From an uncultured Eubacterium sp. (lineage in GTDB: Bacteria > Bacillota > Clostridia > Peptostreptococcales > Anaerovoracaceae), in assembly GCA_937900695.1 (NCBI GenBank), contig CALCFD010000004.1, positions 1 through 8,480 on the forward strand: 8,480 nucleotides of DNA, written 5' to 3'. This document shows positions 1 to 4,660 of this stretch, piece by piece (the stretch's first letter is position 1; each line of letters starts with the position of its first letter). The translations under genes were made by a program, and so were the position numbers. A model generated the notes under the pieces. That model was not told the origin of the DNA. It saw nothing but the letters and a program-made list of their open reading frames with translations, and did no database searches.

Positions 1-20
1 TTTTAGAATATGAGTGTAAT

Positions 21-34
21 TTTGTCTTGACAAA
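21..34. promoter_or_regulatory. Candidate operator palindrome upstream of the C gene
   Basis: A perfect inverted repeat, TTTGTC-TT-GACAAA, lies 26 nt upstream of the controller gene start. C proteins bind short dyads just upstream of their own gene, so this is the best visible candidate for an autoregulatory site. A TGTAAT resembling a -10 box lies just before it (15-20), which would put the dyad at the transcription start; the matching -35 would be outside the window. It does not match the GACT/AGTC C-box I know, so the assignment is inference. Confidence 0.35.
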
Positions 35-60
35 GGTCACTTCATAACAGGTGAAGCAAA

Positions 61-282
61 ATGGATAACAATATATTACTAGAATCAATAGGAAAGAAAA
101 TTAAATCACTAAGATCTGATACAGGATTAAGCCAAGAAAAATTTGCTTTAAAAATTAATATGGATAGAACATATTTTGCATCAATAGAAGCTGGAAAAAG
201 AAACATCTCTATTCTTAATTTAGAAAAAATTGCATCTGGTTTTGGTATTACTCTTTCGCAATTATTCGAAGATGTGCAATAG
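61..282 (+). CDS. XRE-family controller (C) protein of the restriction-modification system
   Basis: A 73-residue single-domain DNA-binding protein, most likely the C protein that times endonuclease expression. The sequence has the usual C-protein layout: a first helix with IGKKIKSLR, the helix-turn-helix GLSQEKFALKINMDRTYFAS at about residues 22-41, then IEAGKRNISILNLEKIA and a closing ITLSQLFED. The length (about 70-80 residues) and the RTY..SIE.GKRNIS..NLEKIA pattern are typical of C proteins and differ from phage repressors. The start is ATG at 61 with AGGTGA six nt upstream. It ends 15 nt before the methyltransferase-endonuclease fusion, so the two are almost certainly co-transcribed. In known systems C dimers first activate and then repress their own operon, giving delayed endonuclease synthesis; that is inferred here from family and position. 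Confidence 0.85.
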   Translation: MDNNILLESIGKKIKSLRSDTGLSQEKFALKINMDRTYFASIEAGKRNISILNLEKIASGFGITLSQLFEDVQ

Positions 283-283
283 G

Positions 284-289
284 AAGGAG
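284..289 (+). promoter_or_regulatory. Ribosome binding site that fixes the TTG start of the fusion gene
   Basis: AAGGAG lies eight nt before the TTG at 298. The nearby ATG at 291-293 is in a different frame and only one nt from this site, so it cannot start the long ORF. Methyltransferase motif I (FLDLCSGIGGG) begins six residues after the TTG, which supports this start. Confidence 0.7.
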
Positions 290-297
290 AATGAGCC

Positions 298-2148
298 TTG
301 AAGATCAACACCTTTTTAGATTTATGTTCTGGTATTGGTGGAGGACGACTGGGATTAGAACAAGTAGGCTTATCTAGTGTAGGTTACTCTGATACAAGTA
401 AATTAGCTGTGCGAACTTATACTTTAATGCATAATCCTACAAACGAAACATACTATTATAATTTGAAACGTATAAAAACCGAAATTCTTCCTACATACGA
501 TATGCTTATAGCTGGATTCCCATGTCAAACTTTTTCTGTAATAGGGCGTAAAGAAGGATTTTCAGATGATAGAGGACAAATCATTTTTCATATAGCAAAA
601 ATTCTTTGTGACACAAAACCAAAGTGTTTTCTTCTAGAAAATGTAAAAGGTTTAGTCACTCACGATAAAGGGAATACTATTAAAATAATTCTCAATGAAC
701 TAGACTCTATTGGATATGATGTAACATATAAAATCTTAAATAGTATTGATTTTGGTGTTCCTCAAATGCGTCAACGTGTATATTTTATCGGTATAAGAAA
801 AGACTTAAATAAAAATATCAACAGTTTTAAGTGGCCTATTCCAGTAAATAAGCCACCTTTATCAAATTTTTTAATTGATAATAATTTAGCATCAGACGAA
901 AGGTTAGAAATTCTATCTTATTATTTGAAGAATCCTACTAATAATGGAAAGTACACAGTAGATGATATAAAACAAATGGAAGGTAAGATAATCGATACCA
1001 GAATGAATGACCTTAGAATTTATGAAGAACGTTGTCCAACATTAAGAGCACAGCGAGATGGTTTATTATATGTCAAAAATCATGCTATATATCAACTTAC
1101 AGGATATGAAGCATTACTTCTACAAGGATTTCCAAAAGAATATGCGGATAAAGTTAAAAACGAGGTTTCTGATAGACATCTGCTTATGCAAGCAGGGAAT
1201 GCCATGACAGTAAATGTTATCAAATTATTAGGCGAAGCCATAATAAATTTTTTGAAGGATGACTATAATAATATTCTTAGCATCGAACAAAATGAGGATT
1301 ATAAAAATTTCAAGAATGAAAGAGAGGTAATTAAAATGAAACCCGGAGAACAATTTGAATTAGATAGTTTAGAATTTTTAAGAAAAAACTTTGGAAAAGA
1401 AGGAATAGTATTTGTTCATCACGAAACCGCTGATTCTACTGGATCAGATATTGAAGTAATTATAGATGGACATTCTGAATTCTTTATTGAAGCAAAAGAT
1501 ACAGCAGCACAGTCAGGTCAGTTTGTTCTTTTACCTGACGATTCTTCTAGAACATTTATATTCTCTCCACGTAACAAAAGTCTTCCAAATGAAATGACCA
1601 ATCTAATGATTGCATATATGAATGAAGATTACGATAGATTTAATGCTGCAGGAACTGCTGGAGAAATACTTAATATTGATCCAGAAATATTCATACAGTG
1701 GATTATAGGGCACTATAGAGAGAAGAAAGTTAAATATGTTATAAGCAAAAGAAACCATATGCTCATCTGCCCTATTGATAAATTTAGCGACTACTTCGAA
1801 GTATCGGCAAAATTTAGAATTAAAAAAAGTGGTTCAAGTGAACCATCAGGAAAATATGTTGATAATGTTATCACAGCATTAAAAGATCAATTCAATATTA
1901 CCGATGTGTACAAACAGACAGTTAACGGAAAGAAAAAGCTGTTTGCTAATGCACCTACAAATCTTTCTAAGGTTCGATTTGAATTAGGTAATTACACCTA
2001 TTACTTATCTCCTCAGGCTGATAAAGGCCTCTTTGAAGTCAAACAGCTTTCAAATACTCGTAATAAAAATGTTATCTTTTCAATTAACGTAAAACAAGAA
2101 CAACAACCATCTGATCTAGAAATATTTAAATCAGAATTACTTAAATAG
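298..2148 (+). CDS. Fused cytosine-5 DNA methyltransferase and HhaI-like restriction endonuclease
   Basis: A 616-residue ORF with two complete enzymes in one frame. Residues 1 to about 320 are an m5C methyltransferase. Motif I is FLDLCSGIGGG, motif IV is AGFPCQTFS with catalytic Cys76, motif VI is ENV (114-116), motif VIII is QMRQR (156-160), and motif X is QAGNAMTVN near 298-306. The target recognition region is around 180-265. A charged linker (about 320-346) leads to residues 347-616, which resemble R.HhaI as I remember it: Asp384, then IEAK with Glu398 and Lys400 (PD-(D/E)XK core), SGQFVLLP, SPRNKS, FRIKKSGS and NVIFSI near the end. R.HhaI cuts GCGC, so GCGC is the likely target. TTG start, strong ribosome binding site, downstream of and probably controlled by the C gene. 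The 3' end overlaps the convergent 98-residue gene by 12 bp. Endonuclease identity is from memory; specificity of the methyltransferase half is not known. Confidence 0.85.
   Translation: MKINTFLDLCSGIGGGRLGLEQVGLSSVGYSDTSKLAVRTYTLMHNPTNETYYYNLKRIKTEILPTYDMLIAGFPCQTFSVIGRKEGFSDDRGQIIFHIAKILCDTKPKCFLLENVKGLVTHDKGNTIKIILNELDSIGYDVTYKILNSIDFGVPQMRQRVYFIGIRKDLNKNINSFKWPIPVNKPPLSNFLIDNNLASDERLEILSYYLKNPTNNGKYTVDDIKQMEGKIIDTRMNDLRIYEERCPTLRAQRDGLLYVKNHAIYQLTGYEALLLQGFPKEYADKVKNEVSDRHLLMQAGNAMTVNVIKLLGEAIINFLKDDYNNILSIEQNEDYKNFKNEREVIKMKPGEQFELDSLEFLRKNFGKEGIVFVHHETADSTGSDIEVIIDGHSEFFIEAKDTAAQSGQFVLLPDDSSRTFIFSPRNKSLPNEMTNLMIAYMNEDYDRFNAAGTAGEILNIDPEIFIQWIIGHYREKKVKYVISKRNHMLICPIDKFSDYFEVSAKFRIKKSGSSEPSGKYVDNVITALKDQFNITDVYKQTVNGKKKLFANAPTNLSKVRFELGNYTYYLSPQADKGLFEVKQLSNTRNKNVIFSINVKQEQQPSDLEIFKSELLK
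1336..2148 (+). other. HhaI-like endonuclease domain with possible internal translation start
   Basis: The endonuclease part begins at an in-frame ATG (residue 347) preceded by AGAGAGG at 1321-1327 with an eight-nt spacer. Translation from here would give a free 270-residue enzyme, close to the roughly 260 residues of R.HhaI. The codons upstream encode a linker rich in Asn, Glu, Asp and Lys with no conserved motif. The sequence therefore allows both a 616-residue fusion and a separate endonuclease. Which is made cannot be decided by reading. Confidence 0.45.
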
Positions 2149-2433
2149 TTCTGCACAAAACTGAATATACTGTTTAAGTGCATATCGGAATGTACTCATA
2201 TAGTATTTACCAATTGGAAAATTAGCATTTGGATATTTTTTCATTTCGTCATTATTCCCCATATCCAAAAATAACGTTAACAAATGTTCACATTTATCTC
2301 TGCGATATTGTTCATCAATATCGCAGTTTTCAATTTCTCTTTCAATTCTTTTCAATCTAGAAACAGTATCACTTGCAACCTTGCTTGTTTTTCCATTTTT
2401 AATTAGCCAATTTTTAAACTCAACCTCATTCAT
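2137..2433 (-). CDS. Small protein of unknown function, coupled to the M.HhaI-like gene
   Basis: A 98-residue basic, helical protein that I cannot assign to a named family. It starts with ATG overlapping the methyltransferase stop as ATGA (2430-2433), so translation is probably coupled and it belongs to that operon. The sequence has FKNWLIKNG near the start, SRLKRIEREIE, then CDIDEQYRRDKCEHLL and a C-terminal YYMSTFRYALKQYIQFC. The pattern vaguely recalls the helical core-binding (SAM-like) domain at the N-terminus of tyrosine recombinases, which suggests DNA binding, but no catalytic domain follows. No signal peptide or membrane segment is visible. It occupies the place where a separate endonuclease gene might be expected next to M. 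A role as an accessory or regulatory R-M factor is a guess from context only. Its last 12 bp overlap the end of the convergent fusion gene. Confidence 0.6.
   Translation of the reverse strand: MNEVEFKNWLIKNGKTSKVASDTVSRLKRIEREIENCDIDEQYRRDKCEHLLTLFLDMGNNDEMKKYPNANFPIGKYYMSTFRYALKQYIQFCAELFK
2300..2330 (+). terminator. Terminator-like perfect hairpin inside the 98-residue gene
   Basis: CTGCGATATTG (2300-2310) and CAATATCGCAG (2316-2326) form a perfect 11-bp stem with a five-nt loop, followed on the plus strand by TTTT and a pyrimidine-rich stretch. There is no T-tract on the minus-strand side. It lies about 150 nt past the stop of the fusion gene and is the best candidate terminator for that transcript, although it sits inside the convergent coding region. 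The T-tract is short, so efficiency may be moderate. Confidence 0.5.
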
Positions 2434-3416
2434 CGAACATCCGCCTCTATCATTTTGCCAATTTCTATAGCTATTAACTGTAATACATCTATAACAACCG
2501 AATTTCCAAACTGTTTATATGCCTGATTCGCACTCTCGCAAATCTTATATGAATCAGGGTATCCCATAATTCTTGCACATTCACGAGGATGTAATTTTCT
2601 TGTTTTTCCATTTATTAAATAGCCTCCAGTTTTTGAAAAAACTCCACCACCATAAGCAGATAGTGTTATCGCAATACCTTTTGCACTATATATCCTTTCA
2701 CCTTGTCCACCTTTATTAACAATTCCCAATCGAATAGGTTTATTACTATATTTAGTATCTTCAACATCATTAAAATAAGTATCAGGCCTATTAATATACA
2801 AGTGTTTTACCATCTCTTCATCTTCAAGAAGATAGTCTTCAACATGACGTGTTAATTTAAATGGCTTTGGATAATGGAATGATTTAAAATTTAGATCGTT
2901 TCTAAAACAAACCATATAAATTCTTTCTCTTTTTTGTGGCACCCCGTAATCAACAGCATTTAAAACCTTTTGATAAAAGGTATATCCTAATTCTTCCATT
3001 GTAGATTTAACAACTTCTAACGTTTTTCCAGCATCATGTGTAGCAAAGTTCTTAACATTTTCCATAAAAACAACTTTAGGCTTCTTTGCTTTTACAATTC
3101 TCGCAACATCAAAAAACAACGTTCCACGACTATCTTCAAATCCTCGTTGCTTCCCACTAATTGAAAAAGCTTGACACGGAAAACCAGCACAAAGAATATC
3201 ATGAGTTGGAATAGTATTTTCATCTACCTTCGTTATATCACCTTCTGGAGTCTCTCCGAAATTTTCTGCATATACCTTTTGAACCGGAACATCCCATTCA
3301 TTAGAATAAACACATTTCGCTCCAAGAGATTCTAAAGCAATCCTAAAGCCTCCAAGTCCTGCAAACAAATCGATGAAAGTAAAACCCTCCAGTGATTTAT
3401 TGTTAATGTTAATCAT
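2430..3416 (-). CDS. hhaIM: M.HhaI-like cytosine-5 DNA methyltransferase, predicted GCGC-specific
   Basis: A 328-residue m5C methyltransferase; M.HhaI has 327 as I recall it, and the two align almost end to end. Motif I is FIDLFAGLGGFR, motif IV is AGFPCQAFSISGKQ with catalytic Cys81 at the same number as in M.HhaI, motif VI is ENV with Glu119, motif VIII is QKRER with Arg165, and motif X is QFGNSVV. The target recognition loop keeps KGGQGERIYS and GIAITLSAYGGG, the region with which M.HhaI reads GCGC, so transfer of a methyl group from S-adenosylmethionine to the inner cytosine of GCGC is a strong prediction. ATG start with AAGGAG eight nt upstream. It has its own consensus promoter with two GCGC sites in the spacer, 12 nt past the XRE stop, and is coupled by ATGA to the small downstream gene. 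The similarity statement is from memory, not a search. Confidence 0.93.
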   Translation of the reverse strand: MININNKSLEGFTFIDLFAGLGGFRIALESLGAKCVYSNEWDVPVQKVYAENFGETPEGDITKVDENTIPTHDILCAGFPCQAFSISGKQRGFEDSRGTLFFDVARIVKAKKPKVVFMENVKNFATHDAGKTLEVVKSTMEELGYTFYQKVLNAVDYGVPQKRERIYMVCFRNDLNFKSFHYPKPFKLTRHVEDYLLEDEEMVKHLYINRPDTYFNDVEDTKYSNKPIRLGIVNKGGQGERIYSAKGIAITLSAYGGGVFSKTGGYLINGKTRKLHPRECARIMGYPDSYKICESANQAYKQFGNSVVIDVLQLIAIEIGKMIEADVR

Positions 3417-3448
3417 AAGATCATCTCCTTAACTTTATTTTCCTCTAT

Positions 3449-3471
3449 ATTATAGCGCAGTGCGCTATAAT
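3449..3471. promoter_or_regulatory. 23-bp perfect palindrome with two GCGC sites in the methyltransferase promoter
   Basis: The arms ATTATAGCGCA (3449-3459) and TGCGCTATAAT (3461-3471) are perfectly complementary around a single central G. Each arm holds one GCGC (3455-3458 and 3462-3465), the target predicted for both the methyltransferase it drives and the HhaI-like endonuclease. The dyad covers the -10 box and the whole spacer. It can be an operator, a methylation-sensitive switch, or both. A smaller dyad, AATTG-T-CAATT (3469-3479), overlaps its edge and the -35 box. Confidence 0.75.
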
Positions 3472-3477
3472 TGTCAA
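3449..3477 (-). promoter_or_regulatory. Consensus sigma-A promoter of the M.HhaI-like gene
   Basis: Read on the minus strand, TTGACA (3477-3472) and TATAAT (3454-3449) match the consensus perfectly with an ideal 17-nt spacer. Transcription would start near 3442, giving a leader of about 25 nt with AAGGAG before the ATG. The spacer contains two GCGC sites and the -10 box is part of a palindrome, so this strong promoter is very likely controlled. Confidence 0.85.
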
Positions 3478-3488
3478 TTCTATAAAAG

Positions 3489-3719
3489 TTATTTCAAATG
3501 ATACTCCTTATCCTTGGTAATTAGTTCTGATAAAATTTTTTCATCTACTTTTAGCACTTCAACAAATTTATGTAAGTTCTGTTTTGTTGGTAAAAGTTTA
3601 CCATTTTCATATCTACCATAATACATAGGTGTCCATGAAAATTTTTTGGCCATTTGAGCTTTGGTTAATGAAAATTCTTCTTCTCGCACTTGTTTTAAAA
3701 AATCTGCAAAATAATGCAT
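3489..3719 (-). CDS. Small XRE-family transcriptional regulator
   Basis: A 76-residue helix-turn-helix protein lying directly upstream of the M.HhaI-like gene on the same strand. The DNA-binding part is about residues 17-42: SLTKAQMAKKFSWTPMYYGR followed by YENGK, the usual XRE spacing between the recognition helix and the next helix. The rest (KQNLHKFVEVLKVDEKILSELI) is the closing helical part. It is not closely similar to the C protein at the left end and lacks its RTY..SIE.GKRN pattern, so the window has two different regulators. ATG start with AAGGTGA five nt upstream. Likely targets are its own promoter and the methyltransferase promoter, both of which carry TAT(A/C/T)GC-type half-sites; this is inference from position and repeats. 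Confidence 0.75.
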   Translation of the reverse strand: MHYFADFLKQVREEEFSLTKAQMAKKFSWTPMYYGRYENGKLLPTKQNLHKFVEVLKVDEKILSELITKDKEYHLK

Positions 3720-3909
3720 TATATCACCTTACTTTATCTTTTAGAAATAATATCGCAAGATAATTATAAACTTTTCCCTATAAAAAGAAATTGTTTTTTG
3801 TTTATTTATACACTTATTTTTAAGTCAACAACTAATAATAACTAAACAATTTTTATCTATTGCAATCTCTTGCTATAAATTTTAAAATTATTTAAAACTT
3901 GACCAATAT
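3720..3909. promoter_or_regulatory. Intergenic region with probable XRE promoter and repeated half-sites
   Basis: This AT-rich gap between the XRE gene and the ICE backbone holds no ORF I can support. On the minus strand a TATAAT (3768-3763) is a candidate -10 for the XRE gene, but no good -35 is visible. Next to it TATCGCAA lies at 3751-3758. Farther up, TATTGCAA (3858-3865) and TTGCTATA (3870-3877) form a near-perfect dyad (7 of 8 pairs, four-nt gap). These resemble the arms of the methyltransferase promoter palindrome. Confidence 0.4.
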
Positions 3910-3942
3910 AAAAAAATCAGTGCAGTCCTAAGACCACACCGA
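3910..3942 (-). terminator. Intrinsic terminator of the helicase-SSB operon
   Basis: On the minus strand an 11-bp stem (3942-3932 with 3927-3917), including three G-U pairs, closes a four-nt TTAG loop and is followed directly by seven T. It begins seven nt past the stop of the SSB-like gene, so it ends that transcript and separates the ICE backbone from the R-M island. Confidence 0.85.
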
Positions 3943-3948
3943 CATATC

Positions 3949-4608
3949 TTATCTTTCTGCTTCTTTTGATGTTTCTTTTTTATCTGATGGCTTTGTTTGT
4001 TCTTCAACCTTGTACTTTTTAATTGCACCAAGTACAGAATCTTTATCCTCAACTTGATTTTTCATCTGTTCCTTTGCTTTTAAAAGTTTTGAAGATAACA
4101 CTCTAACATTGCTATATTCTTTACCGTTATCGTCCATTGAAGTTCTAATTTGACCAAAGACTTTTACAAAATCACCTTGTTTAAATTCTTTTGGAATATC
4201 GCTTTTTTCACCATAAGCAGAACAATTCGTATAAAACTTATCCCCATTTTCATCATTGGATACAATGGAGAAATTTGCTACCTTAAATGGTTCTCCATTC
4301 TTGTTTTCTCTTTCTACAACTTCAACATCACTTACAATATTACCAACAACATTCACTAAATCATTATATTCCTCTTGAATAGTTGCATTTTCTTTTAACT
4401 GTCCATTTTCTCTTAGTTCATCAATCATATAATCAAATTCATCGTTTAATAATGTCATACTATCATTTTCCATATAATCTGTATAAAGCTTATCTAAAGC
4501 GTCCTTATCGTTGATACCTTTTTCAAAGCTGATTAAAGCTTTTGTATAATCTTCATGGTTTTCATTTGCCATTTTTTCTAATGTGTTTCTCATTTGTCTG
4601 TAATTCAT
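3949..4608 (-). CDS. OB-fold single-stranded DNA-binding (SSB-like) protein of the conjugative element
   Basis: A 219-residue protein with three parts. Residues 1 to about 82 are helical and acidic (LYTDYMENDSMTLLNDEFDY). Residues 85-175 are an OB-fold of the SSB kind: VNVVGNIVSDVEVVER as first strands, then FKVANFSIVSND, KFYTNCSAYGE, FKQGDFVKVFGQIRTS and SNVRVLSSKLL. Residues 176-219 are a charged, probably disordered tail rich in Lys and Glu. The tail lacks the acidic DDDIPF-type tip of housekeeping SSB, so it is probably element-specific. Such proteins coat the single strand during conjugative transfer and re-synthesis; that role is inferred. ATG start with GGAGG six nt upstream, 50 nt after the helicase stop, hence co-transcribed with it. 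An intrinsic terminator follows at once. Confidence 0.7.
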   Translation of the reverse strand: MNYRQMRNTLEKMANENHEDYTKALISFEKGINDKDALDKLYTDYMENDSMTLLNDEFDYMIDELRENGQLKENATIQEEYNDLVNVVGNIVSDVEVVERENKNGEPFKVANFSIVSNDENGDKFYTNCSAYGEKSDIPKEFKQGDFVKVFGQIRTSMDDNGKEYSNVRVLSSKLLKAKEQMKNQVEDKDSVLGAIKKYKVEEQTKPSDKKETSKEAER

Positions 4609-4638
4609 AATATTCCTCCGTTATTCTACTAAATATTA

Positions 4639-4660
4639 AAGAGGTCGAACCAGACCCCTT
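4639..4660 (-). other. Hairpin between the helicase and SSB-like genes
   Basis: On the minus strand AAGGGGTC and GACCTCTT pair over 8 bp (one G-U) around a six-nt TGGTTC loop, overlapping the helicase stop codon. Only TAATATTT follows, so it is a weak terminator or an mRNA processing/stability element that could lower SSB expression relative to the helicase. Confidence 0.45.

Noticed and set aside
27..32. TTGACA as a -35 box for the C gene
   Set aside because: No -10 sequence lies at a proper distance: the position 17 nt downstream reads GGTGAA and CATAAC is only 10 nt away. The hexamer is better explained as part of the dyad.
42..311. Open frame on the minus strand across the C gene
   Set aside because: It is a shadow of the convincing C-protein gene on the plus strand, with no domain pattern and no ribosome binding site that I can support.
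2110..2135. Inverted repeat TCTGAT/ATCAGA as a minus-strand terminator for the methyltransferase operon
   Set aside because: The arms are only 6 bp, the loop is 14 nt and there is no T-tract after it.
3466..3471. Second TATAAT on the plus strand of the promoter palindrome as a divergent promoter
   Set aside because: It follows from the symmetry of the palindrome; no -35-like hexamer lies 16-18 nt upstream, where the sequence reads about CTCTAT.
4639..4660. tRNA-like T-arm (GGTTCGA)
   Set aside because: The resemblance is limited to the loop of a single hairpin; no anticodon, D-arm or acceptor stem is present nearby.
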